DNA of 64,000 bases from Reticulitermes speratus (Eukaryota; Arthropoda; Insecta; Blattodea; Rhinotermitidae), in contig JAJKFL010000006.1 in the NCBI GenBank assembly GCA_021186555.1, forward strand, positions 35,833,478-35,897,477, given 5' to 3'. Position 1 is the first letter of the stretch. Every line of letters begins with the position of its first letter. The notes under the pieces are model-generated. The model saw nothing but the letters and a program-made list of their open reading frames with translations, was not told the origin of the DNA and searched no databases. Shown here piece after piece: positions 11,001 to 21,354 of the stretch. A program made the translations under genes and the position numbers.

Positions 11001-14000
11001 GGATTCTTTCGCTTTATACATCATTATGATAAAGTGTTAAATTCATTGAAGGGAACATGACTCAACGAACTATATCAGTTTCATTATTGTTATTTTATTC
11101 CAACATTCTTATTCCTCAAACCATTGCGTAGAGTAAAATTACGCTTCCAAATGGTCTCTTAAAAGTTCATCCTATAACCTGTCATGATGGCAATGATGGG
11201 GGAGTATACGTACAGGTCTGCGCTTTCTTTAACCTCGGCTTTAGATGGAGGTGGGTGGTTAGCGCCACGCCCCGGCCGGTTTATCCCCGGGATTGACCCG
11301 GTACCCATTGCATAGAAGGCTGGTTGGGCCCCAGGGTTTGTCTGAAAGATTACAGAAAATCTCATCCTCACCGGGAATAGATTCTCAGACCTTCCAGACC
11401 GTAGAGAGTCGCCATGCCGACTACGTTATCCCGACCCACTGCAAATGTTCTTTTAATTCAAATATACCTCCTTGAAATAATTTTAATAAAAATTTTTTAT
11501 GTTAAATTTGATATTTACAAATGATACTTAAGGCACATCAAAACAATGTCTGCAGCAAATTCCGTACATAAATTAGAAATGCCTTTAAATAGAGGAGGAA
11601 ATGTGAACTGAACGAAAAATATCAGCATACGATCTGTGATGAATGATATGACCTTGCATCTCCGAATGACGTTGGGCTAGAAATTATTTCAGAGGGGGTT
11701 ATAAGGAATATTGGAACATATTCAGAGCGACCAGTTTTTCTTTTGCTATATATTATCTTATACTTTGTAGCCATTTACCCATTATAACATTCAGTCCTAA
11801 ATTTTGGTCCTGTTTCGAGTAAGTGCGAAATTTTGCTTTTCATTAAAAGTTTAAAACCCACCATATGCACTGTATACTTACAAGTAAGTCAAAAGCCCCT
11901 ACATATGTTTCGGTTTCAACAAGCTATCTTCAGGGGGTTAAAGTTCTACATATACTCGACATCCATCAGTTCATTCAAAAGCACCTCATACATCAACATA
12001 AAACAAAATTCTTAATTCCCAATGCATTAGGACACCACCAAAACCAGCCGTCCAAACATATAAAATCCAGGGAATGAGGTGCGCTTATCTTTCATGTTAT
12101 ATATATAAAAGTTATATGTTATAGTTATATGTTATATATATAAAAGTTTAAACGTTTATTTAAAATTACATATATATTGGTTATAAATTCATGGCAGTCT
12201 TGTTTTTGTATACGGATTATCCAATGTAGGTTGGGCGTAGCCTGTATTACGTTGCTGCGCGTCCAGTGTTGTGATTTGTACTGGCTGGTTGCGTTGTGAA
12301 TTGAGTTGACTCGTTGTGCATTGGTTGTGTAGTAGGTAACGAGTCAACACAAATCACAACGCAAGCAGTCAGTACAAATCACAACAATGTACGCGCAACA
12401 ACATAATGTGATTAGATAAAATTACTACTGAAATGGGTTTTCAATAAACAAATTTGGATGTTGTGAAATGGACAGTAACAAACTGCAATCCGCTGTGGCT
12501 TCAAAATAAAGTTTGTGTTCCATGAATGCTGTTTAATACGCAAGGAAGCACAAGGTCTTGGAATTTTTCTGTGCTAAACTCGATGTTTCAGAGCATATGT
12601 CTCAAAAAAATAAAATATAGCGTATATTACATAATAATATTTCTATAACAGCTAACAAAATCATGCGTTGTCCATACGAATACAGGCGTAACTTTGGGGG
12701 CTTGGGGGGATGTGCCCCCCTCGTGATATTTGTTCTACCTAAGAATAGATTTTTTTGCTACTAATTTGAAGAGGGACAAAAACAATGAGGTCAGAGTGAC
12801 GGAAAGGGTTTTATGTATATTATGGACTGGTTCAAACCAATCTTCCCCCTCTTTCTAAATTGACAATTTCGTAAAACTCTTAATTCCTATTGTCGATTCC
12901 CCCTTCCATTGTTATTAGCCAATTTACGACGATGTATACGAACACGATATACACGTAGTAGGCCTAATGTTTTTATTTTAAAGGCAATTTTGGACTATGA
13001 ACTTTTACAAAATCAGAGAAATTCACAGAAAGAAGGCCCTTCATTTTACATTTTCACTAGGATTACCAAGAAAAGTTTTATTGTTGGACTGGTTTATCAA
13101 ATTGGGCCTTCCAAACGAACCGTTCGATTTGTTATCGTAAATATTAATGCCATAAGGTATAATATGCGTAAATTGCACTGTGTCTGTTGTAGCGCTTGAA
13201 GTCAGGGCTCAAGGACTGATGTGGCCCTCAGGTAACTCGAGGTTTCCTCTCAGTCTTCTTGTTTTTTAGCAATCAGTTTGCCATAAACTGAGAACAAGGG
13301 GCGTTCCTCTTTCTTACTTTCTATTTCTTTTAGTACTGGAAATAATTGAAATAAAGGGAAGAGAAAGTGTTTTAGACACCGTATGTCGATTGTACTAAAA
13401 GGTCAGAACGCTATGTAGTGGATGCAAGTTTTTCTTTTGAATATTTTCCCTTTAATCCTAACAAAATGGTTTGGCTGCAGTACCCCTACGTAACATTGAC
13501 GGTCGCTCTTTTCTTTTACCTTTCATTAGGGAACGCTTATATTCAAATAAAACAGCATTTCATTCTAGATCTGGGATATATTGTATACCTGACTGCCCAA
13601 TCAGACAGAGTTATATCAAACACTTGGGGTTAACTTTGTGCACAGAAGCCACGATAAATATTGTTGTGTGATGCTTCATACGGTTGTAACTTAAATTTCT
13701 GTCTAAAAAATAAAGGAACCAAAGAAGCATAAGCAAATAAGCAAGAAAATCATATTGTCTGTGTGCTGTGAAGTTCAAATTTGTCTTCTTAGATCAAAGT
13801 CAACATATTAGATCTTGACTGTCAGCATAGTCCAAATATTGACATTCGATATGTGAGACAAGGAAGTCATACGCACAAACTAAGTGGCGTAATAAAATAT
13901 CAGAATGCACGACTGTATAAGGGAACATAAATGAATAACTGTGCTATATACTTTGCTTAAACATTTTTCCCCACTTAACACTGCTACATACACGGCCTTA

Positions 14001-16730
14001 CACCCTGAGAAGACACTCACGCTTTATTTTTCAGATCATATTTGATCTAACATATTTCCTCTCATTTTGCCTACCTGCTGTGGTAATGGGAAACAACAAT
14101 TTAAATCACATGCTCACACCTACTCGTAATACGTGCGATCCGGATAACTAGATATTTTAGTTCGGTCACAGCAGTTTCGTGTTTAGCACTGACTGCTAAC
14201 ATCGGAACAGTTCCTTCACTCACAATGTATCTTCTTACAATTAAAAGTACACAATGAAGTATGTCAATTTCATTTCCAATTGCGGAGGTATACATTACAA
14301 GTGGAAAATATTACGCTTTGTGCACGGTTCTTAATAAAATGCAAACCGGGAAAATCAGTTTTCATTCAGGATATCCTTTCGAAAAGTCCAGAACAGTAGG
14401 CGGACTTCCCAGTAGTTACATAAACGGGAGTGAAATGTGCTGATCAGAAGACCTTTTTAACATCAGTCCTGAGTTAATATCAAGAAACAAAACGTGACAG
14501 TTTAAAAAGACTTACTTCTAGCACAGTAATTCTTATTTCGACATGCTCCTTGGAATTCAGCGTGTCAAGGACACACAAATGATTTTCAACACTTAACAAA
14601 CAATGTGGGCCGGGATAGCTTAGTCGGTATAGGGACTTCCTACGGACTGGACTGTCAGGGGATCAAATCCGGATGGGGGCTACATTTTCCTCACCTGTCC
14701 AGACCGGCCCTGAATCTTTACCTTTACCTGTACCTTTCTTTACCTCTACCTTTACCTTTCTTTACCTTTACCTTAACCTTAACAAACAAACACGTCTCGT
14801 TGCACAAAATCGTGTAAGTTAACCATTTTGTCGTTAAAGTGACAGTAGATATGTACTGCAATGCTCAGTCAGACGAAGGTTCCCCTATATGGAAATTCAG
14901 AATTAGCAGCTTTGTAATTTAAACACCTCTTCATTAGCAAATACAAACGAGCAGTGTCTTTGCAGTATCGCACGCCTTGTCTGGGCGCTACGGAGGAAGA
15001 TATGCAAATTAGATTTGGAAAGTCACTCGTCACTGATTCACGCCACCGAACTACAAATCATAATTACGCACACACAGTTCCATACCACATTTTATTACTA
15101 CTCAGCCTGAAAACATTGCTTCAGTCCCTAAAGACTTTAATGTAAGTGGCTGCTACAATGATGTGACTTTGCACCTAGCTGGAACCGTCGCATACACTCA
15201 GCATACTGAATTTGTTCCTCAGCAACGTTTAAACTTATACGAAGGACAAGGGTACTTCTGGCATGGTTTCAGGGTTGGAAGTAAATGCAGTTATGCCCTA
15301 CTTCTAGATGGATCAGACATTTGTTTTCACTGCCTACTTTCAGTAGACAAATATTTTCAAAATCAGGAATTTTGAAAATAAATTCTAGGCTTTCACTGCA
15401 CATTGTTCCGCCATTTACAAAAACACTACCCTTTTAATATTGCACGTCGAAACATAATATTTAACAACCGTGAATTAATTTCGCCATAACCAACTCAGCA
15501 TATATTTCAATGATACATAGAATTGTAGTAACACACTTGGGGTCAGGCCTACCTCGTTGATGAATCAGGTGTAGATGGATGTTTCGTTGCTCGCAGATCA
15601 TGGCTATCATTAATATGTTTTACTTCCTGGACTGATCTACTACGATTGAACGAAAATAATTCTCCTGTCATATTGAGGATCGTAATTATGATTTTTTTCC
15701 ATACGAGGGTTTCCTGTAGAATATCCGAAGAGAACTTAATGATTGCATTCGAAAAATACAGACACTAATAGCTGACTTGCCTATACCACGAATAAAAGAA
15801 GCCCAAGGTCATAATTACGTACTTTCCCAAAAACAAATCACACCACTGACAATAAACTCTATCGGATTACTAAAGAGTTTTCCTGAGAGTAAGATGTGCA
15901 AACACGAATGTATTTTCCCATAAAAAGAACTTAAATTTTCAGGTGTCTTCAATAAATCATGAATTCGAAGAATATTATTTTCTGAAACCTATGTCTCAAT
16001 GGAACGAACACCTATGAAGTCAACGGTATGTAGGTGTTGATTCATACGGACCAAAATTACAATCTCTCTCAAAATGTCTTAGGCGTAAATGTTATTATCA
16101 ATAGGCAGATGGAAATTATAATGTAATTACAGAGAAGCAATCCGTATGTCTGAAATATAAGAAATTTATTACACTTCTTTTATGTTTCAAATTAAAAGTA
16201 ATAAGAATATGCACAATAAACAAAACTGCTTAACGAATGTCTTATAACATTTACTGCAGAGTGTACGTTCTTGTTAATCTCAGTCGTGAGGACAGCATTG
16301 GTGTTGCACGCAACAAGCGTAGGCGAATGCAGATACAAAGTGTTATTCTGGACCTCAAAGCCAAATATGTGAGGATATTAACTGGCAGCATCTTGCTTAG
16401 TATCAGGTCACAAATTATTTTCCTGTGAATAAAGTTATGAGTTCTTGATTTCCAAAGATACGGAGAATAAAATGTTTTTGAGAAGGATTTTTTGTTGAAA
16501 TGTTTATTCAGGCAACTATACAATATAAATATTTAGGTTACCAATACGTTTGTACTTCAGGTGACGACAGTAATGTAGATAAACTTTTAAGTATAGTGGA
16601 TACAGATCTTCCTTTCTAAGTGCCTGTAATTCTTCTTATCTTTTTGCAGATGATCAACCAGTCTATATCCGTCTTTATGTTTCTTCTACATGTCAGAGAC
16701 AAGAATACCGAGCACTCTCAGCTGGTGTAA
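7753..16730 (+). CDS. Odorant receptor copy 1, exons 3-7 (5' exons not in window)
   Basis: Insect odorant receptor of the 7tm_6 family: an odour-binding subunit of a cation channel in the membrane of olfactory neurons, expected to pair with Orco. Exons are 7753-8018, 8114-8213, 9360-9464, 9798-9953 and 16650-16730. All are flanked by AG/GT, phases match copy 3 exactly, and they join to 235 aa plus a TAA stop. Family signatures seen: '[20 protein letters not shown]', '[21 protein letters not shown]', '[13 protein letters not shown]', and '[20 protein letters not shown]' followed by 'TAGKFVPV'. TM4-TM7 are present. Exons 1-2 (N-terminus, TM1-3) are absent because retroelements occupy 2797-7656 and 1-2185. 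They may lie further left or be lost. TM6 begins '[10 protein letters not shown]' where copy 3 has 'ALQGLVFYIV', two polar replacements that could be relaxed constraint. Active gene or 5'-lost remnant: undecided. Confidence 0.75.
8114..8213 (+). CDS. Copy 1 exon 4 (TM5)
   Basis: Acceptor TTTTTCAG, donor ATG|GTAAAT, 100 nt. Encodes '[20 protein letters not shown]' and on to 'SIVM'. The 95-nt intron 3 has the same length in all three copies. Confidence 0.75.
8322..8460. repeat. Foldback sequence in intron 4, copy 1
   Basis: The pair TGCACACTTTTTATTTATTATACAAT (8367 on) and its near-complement ending TGTGTGCA (8445) form a stem around an AT loop. The stem extends outward in copies 2 and 3 (TTTAACCAACAAATGCACAC). 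It is a MITE-like foldback inherited by the units. See 31651-31765. Confidence 0.55.
8603..8897 (+). mobile_element. tRNA-derived SINE (family A), copy 1 intron 4
   Basis: The head has pol III-like boxes: A box around 'TGGCTCAGGCGGTTAG' and B box 'GGGTTCGATCC'. A tRNA-unrelated body and an A-rich end (CACCAAAAAAG) follow. TTAACTA flanks both sides (before 8603 and at about 8905) and is a likely target-site duplication. The same SINE sits at the same intronic place in copies 2 and 3, so it predates the duplications. Confidence 0.8.
9360..9464 (+). CDS. Copy 1 exon 5 (TM6)
   Basis: Acceptor TTTTTCAG, donor CAT|GTAAGT, 105 nt, phase 0. Encodes '[20 protein letters not shown]' then '[15 protein letters not shown]'. 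'SWxGDEL' is a conserved odorant-receptor motif after TM6. Confidence 0.75.
9798..9953 (+). CDS. Copy 1 exon 6 (pre-TM7 and TM7 start)
   Basis: Acceptor ATTTCAG, donor AAT|GTAAGG, 156 nt, phase 0. Encodes '[20 protein letters not shown]' and on to '[14 protein letters not shown]', the most conserved part of the family. Two other open frames over this exon are shadows. Confidence 0.8.
11165..11440 (-). mobile_element. tRNA-derived SINE (family B, minus strand), copy 1
   Basis: On the minus strand it starts GTGGGTCGGGATAACGTAGT, with an A box like 'GATAnCGTAGTCGGCATGGCG' and a decayed B box near 'AATCTATTCCCGG'. A long body and pyrimidine-rich end follow. The antisense open frame '[15 protein letters not shown]' is a by-product of this repeat and not a protein. 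The same insertion is at 34441-34720 and 57045-57315. Confidence 0.7.
11845..12075. mobile_element. Penelope-like terminal relic, copy 1 intron 6
   Basis: Contains 'CCTACATATGTTTCGGTTTC' followed by 'AAGCTATCTTCAGGGGGTT'. Read on the minus strand this is CCTGAAGAT...GAAACCGAAACATATG, the pLTR-like signature of Penelope elements. No coding remains. Also in copy 3 (about 57833-58065), absent from copy 2. Confidence 0.45.
12251..12402. repeat. 152-bp foldback with ~66-bp arms
   Basis: Left arm 12251-12316 (GTTGCTGCGCGTCCAGTGTT start) and right arm 12337-12402 (ending ACGCGCAACAAC) are near-perfect reverse complements around a ~20-bp loop. Internal repeats of GTTGTGATTTGTACT occur. In copy 3 only the outer ~40 bp of the right arm survives (about 58172-58210). 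It resembles a small foldback transposon. No clear target duplication found. Confidence 0.7.
14604..14777 (+). mobile_element. tRNA-derived SINE (family C) with TTTACC tail, copy 1
   Basis: The head has 'GATAGCTTAGTCGGTATAGG' (A box) and 'GGATCAAATCCGG' (B box). The 3' end is a degenerate TTTACC/TTTACCTT repeat. The 12-mer CTTAACAAACAA flanks it exactly at 14592-14603 and 14778-14789, a perfect target-site duplication. Copy 3 carries the same insertion. Confidence 0.8.
16650..16730 (+). CDS. Copy 1 exon 7 (end of TM7 and C-terminus)
   Basis: Acceptor CTTTTTGCAG, 81 nt, phase 0, ends TAA. Encodes '[20 protein letters not shown]' and 'EHSQLV'. It continues TM7 from exon 6, gives the usual very short external C-terminus, and is nearly identical in the other two copies. 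Confidence 0.8.
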   Translation: MINQSISVFMFLLHVRDKNTEHSQLV

Positions 16731-18566
16731 CCACACGGAATTATAATTCAGAGAATACCAATAGTTATTAGTAATATAATATTATGTAGTTTATTCAGCA
16801 TTTCTCTCTCTCTCTACATATACATATATATCTGTGTATGTGTATATACTTGTCAGGTTAATTTTTGTCTTCACATATAATTATCTGGACACTGACAAAT
16901 AAACACTCTCATTCAGAGAGTTTAATTTTTTTATAAATGTGATTTAGCATGTAGTGAAACGCAATTTCAAACGTAAAATGCATTATGTTTCGGTATAATA
17001 CGCACATGAAAATTCGTTAATGCAAGAAATTAATAAATATACAAGTGGTTTTAATTGTAACGTGGAGACACATAATTTGAAATTAAATAAGAATTGTGCT
17101 ATTCTTTAAACTGTAGCATATTTATGCCTCAAATTTCTTAGTATCCATTTGTATGAGTGTGATTAAATGTATAAACAAATGTTTTTAATTTTCTTTCTTT
17201 AAAAACGTTTTGTTTCGATATTACAGGTGAAAGGTCCATACTTTCAGAACAAAGACCAGAGACATACATGAAGATCACATACATAATTTTGTTAAATAAT
17301 TCTTTCCATCTTCAATTTTCATAACCGAAAATTTGGACCGCCTTTCGGAATGTGCGTTCCAATTTTCATACCTCCGAGTCTAGCATATTTTTGTTCCTTG
17401 CCGAACACAATCCGCCTTCCATATTTTGGGTCAACTTCAAATTGTTTGTTTCAATCTACGGAATTAAGAACATCATAAACCGCCAAATCAACTTTTTCCA
17501 TTTCTGAATTTTAAATACGCCTTATCCACACTTACAAATGTGGATAAATTATAGGTTTTGCAGAGCTTGAAGAGTTTGCAAAGTGTTTTGAATTCTAAAC
17601 GCAACTGCATTTGTTATTTATTCTCTGTCAAAGACGTTACATATACATCATGGATATCCCTATATAATTTCTACTAAGTCACTTCTTTTACAGCAAATGT
17701 AAATATATTTTCTCAATTAACACATTCATCACAGCGGTTTCGACGCCATGAGTCCTACATGGCAATATTAGGAGGCGTATATTATCAAAATGACAATGAC
17801 AAGTAGCTACCCTAGATATGCACGTAGCACTCAAGATATAACTTTAAACCCTCATTCTTGGTAATAAAAATTATGTTTACTGATCTTACAGAGTATAATT
17901 CCTGTATAAAATTGCACATTACATAATCCACATCAGTAATTAAATAAATGTTATTTCACGCGTAAATTATTATGTTCATCCATAAGAAATAATGAGGTTC
18001 TTACAGTTAATTTAAAAGAAGGAAAACATTGGTAAGCTTTTATAGTTGCAGTCGTATGAGTCATAAGACGACGTCTTATGTAAGTGTAAATTGAACCACA
18101 AGATTCAGATAAAGCTAATAGCGTAAGAAATAATCAAACATCAATAACCCACAGTAATGTTAATATGGGTATACCTTTATATCAAAAAGTTTGATACCTC
18201 TTGCATTACAGGCAATTAAGCCATACATTGTTAACATAAAGTTTCTGACACGCTCTGGGAATATAAAAGCTTTAATGTAACTTTGTGGCATTCACAGAAG
18301 GTGGGATGTATTACTGCACAGACTAATAAATGCACTTCTAAGCACAAGGTGTTGGTAATTTTATTAATTATTAAATTTTATTTCAAAATTTTCTTTGTCA
18401 AAGTATTGGATATTTCTTGGAATTTGGAAACGGTTATCTTTCTATTCACTTTCGAATGTAGTAACAGTAATTTTGTGTTCACCTCTAAAATCTGCCTAAC
18501 TTGTTATAATTACTTTTTAAGCTCCAAATATTTTAACTTCGAATTATAACTTATCAGAATTTAAAT

Positions 18567-18815
18567 GGCCGATCCCAATGGCCGCGCGGTCTAAGGCGTG
18601 GGTATACGGCCGTTCGCTTGTTGGGATTTTGGGTACGAATCCTGCCGGAGGCATGTATATCTGTCTCTTGTGAGTGTTGTGTATTGTCAGGTAGAGATCT
18701 CTGCGACGGGGCGATCACTCTTCCAGAGGAGTCCTACCGAGTGTGGTGTGTCTGAGTGAGATCGAGTAATCTCACAGAGAAGGCCTAGGCCCACTACGAT
18801 TGTCAAGCCATGACA
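18567..18815 (+). mobile_element. tRNA-derived SINE (family D), spacer 1
   Basis: The head 'GATCCCAATGGCCGCGCGGT' plus 'CTAAGGCG' resembles a tRNA-Leu-type A box, and 'GGGTACGAATCC' a B box. The body includes 'TCTGTCTCTTGTGAGTGTTG' and 'GAGGAGTCCTACCGAGTG'. The orthologous copy is at 41426-41674, and another insertion is at 26421-26668. Confidence 0.75.
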
Positions 18816-21354
18816 GAATATATTAAAGTGACATATTTAATGTAATTAGAAGACAGCGCTCTACGCAGCAGCATTAACTATGCGACAACATATACTTTCT
18901 CCTTTTGTTTTTAATGATAATAACTTTGCAATCAGGTTTTCATAAACTGAGAATAAGAAGGTTTTCCGCCTTTTGACCCCATATTATACTTAACACTGAC
19001 ATATATTTCAAACGAAGAGCATAAAAAGTGTTTTAGACAACGTGTGTGTATTAGGTTTTAGAGGCGATCGCTATTGCTTTTTGTCATTCAGCAGAAATCA
19101 CTCACATGCAGATAAGAAGGCAGATAATTGAAGACTGGACAGCTATTATTCATGACTAAACTTTCTCAAAACGTTATTCTAAACAAATGTGGTCGGCTCT
19201 ATACATAGTTCTCACGATTTGTACTGGCGTGTGATGCTTCATACGCTTGTAACTTAAATTTGGTCTAAAGAGAGAAAAGAACCAACGTATCTGCGTAAAT
19301 TAATAAGCAACAAAATCGTAGGAATTGAGTGAGGTGCAGTTCAAATTATTCTGCTTAGATTAATGTATCATTTTATTTCAGCAATAAGGATCTAAAGACC
19401 GTCAATTACAATTATGTTTACGTTATTTTTATTGCTTGCTATGTGTTTTGGCGTTTGTGGAAAGCAGTCATCAGGTAGTTTTGAAATTACATAAAGATAT
19501 CTTAAATACAGTCTTTCAAAATTATACCGTTTCAGATAAATGAAATCTTAACTTTACAAAGATACGAGTTGTATAAACCGAAATTAAGTAAAGGTCGAGA
19601 TTGCGTATTAAGTTTTCAAAACATAATGTAATATATTAAAATCGCTGTCCAGTACTTCGGGTGTGAAAGGGAAGTTTTTCAGTAATAAAATAAGCCTCTT
19701 AGGGTATAATCTGTAATTAAATATCTTATTACATTGTTGAAAGGGATCAACTTAAAAGTGACTTTTCAAAACAGGAAAGCCATTGGGTTGAATCTACAAA
19801 AGAGAATAGGAAGTTTCGAAATAAGTTTCTAATTTGAAGCGTATACCAACTATCATGTCTCGAGTGATCTAAAGTTTATGCTTTTGCTGGCCGGGTTGAT
19901 ATAAAATTTTTACCCAGGTTTAAGGGACATGCCATTTCTTTCCAAATAAATATCTTAAATTCCAAATTTTCAAAACGCCGTCTTGAAACGGAGAGCCAAT
20001 GGGACCTACGAAAGATATTATGCGAATTTTACACTTGCGAAATATGAGACTACAACACACTCTTTTGGAGAAATTTAAAATTTTTTAAGGAAACCAACGA
20101 AGGCAATCAGAGAAACGACAAGCGTGCAATTGGCCACAATGTAATATTTGACGTCATTACACAATATACAAACCCATCACATGACAACCACACATCGTAC
20201 GGCATCTGTCAGTACTTCCTTAACATAGAAGTGAAATGTAGCGTCCTTAATATTTTACGAAGTTCTGAACAAAATTGAAAGAAGTAATCCCACATAAATA
20301 CCTATCGACATTTTTTATATAGGTCTGTCATATTACCAATAAGTTCGTATCCTCTTATATAGAGACCAAGTCAGCCACATATTTTAAAATAAACTGTGTG
20401 ACACTAAGTTGAAATAAAATAATTAAATACAAAGTTGTGATATTCACTGAAGTTGGGATGTATTATACGTACCAAGAAACAAATGCACTTCTCAGCATTC
20501 GGATTCGGCAATTTTATTAATTATTAAATTCTATTCCAACCATTTGTTTTAGCAAGTAATTGGATATTTGCTGGAATGAGAAAATGGTAAGTTCTTCTGT
20601 GAATTCGTCAGTAGTTTCAGGGTCTTTTACGTGTAAGATCCTTGGTGACAAGAAACTTCTAACGCATATTTTAGGGATATTTAAAACAGATACTTTAATC
20701 GTTATTGTTACAATATCAGTAAGATGTATTTTAACCGATTCTACCTTCAAAATTTTTAAATGCCTCCCTGGCTTAATTGCCAAAATTCAAGTGGCGTTAT
20801 TACTGAAAGAACAACTTTTAGTGTCGTATATTATGCATGATTTAACGAAGAAATTTACCCAAAAACTGAGAGGGAATTATTATAAAGCATTATAAATCTA
20901 CAGACAAAATGTTGCTGACTCTTCTTAGATATAATATCACACTCACACCGCAGGGTCGTCAAATATTCATATCATAAAAACATCTAGCTCTATAGATACT
21001 TTCTGACTTACTGGATCAAAAGTACAGAAAAATAAAGTCACGACTATTCAAGGTCATAAAATATAATAGCAACTAACAAGGGAACAAGACTGTGGCTAGC
21101 ACTTTTCACTCTGGCTTGTGGCGTAAACGTGAATTACCTTGAAAAAAATGAAGTTGGACACAACCGTTTGGAATTAATGGATCACGTTACCCGGAATATC
21201 ACAGCTATACATATGCAGCGGCATAGAATTCGAAGGTGAGCATCATTCATTAATAACTGAAAAAGTCGCATGTTCGCACCTGTCCATTTTGATTGAAAAG
21301 AGAACTGAATCACATTGTTTGACACTTTCAGAATAAAAAACTACCCTACGTAAC

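Larger units (their letters stand above)
9954..16649 (+). other. Intron 6 of copy 1 (6.7 kb), SINE- and relic-rich
   Basis: No host exon is supported inside. It holds a minus-strand SINE (11165-11440), a Penelope-like relic (11845-12075), a foldback (12251-12402), a G-rich palindromic repeat at about 12695-12725, and a SINE with 12-bp target duplications (14604-14777). The rest is unassigned intron that aligns with copy 3, and in part with copy 2. Confidence 0.6.

Noticed and set aside
11159..11371. Minus-strand ORF '[15 protein letters not shown]...' as a protein
   Set aside because: It is translated family B SINE, repeated at 57050 with frameshifting differences.
13418..13633. 71-aa hydrophobic open frame as an extra exon (partner 59242-59454)
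   Set aside because: No splice sites in suitable phase, a second open frame overlaps, absent from copy 2, and similar sequence occurs as a dispersed repeat near 41985 and 63690.
14700..14785. Telomere-like repeat (TTTACC/CCTTAA)
   Set aside because: Not the insect TTAGG/CCTAA repeat; it is the tail of a SINE bounded by target duplications.
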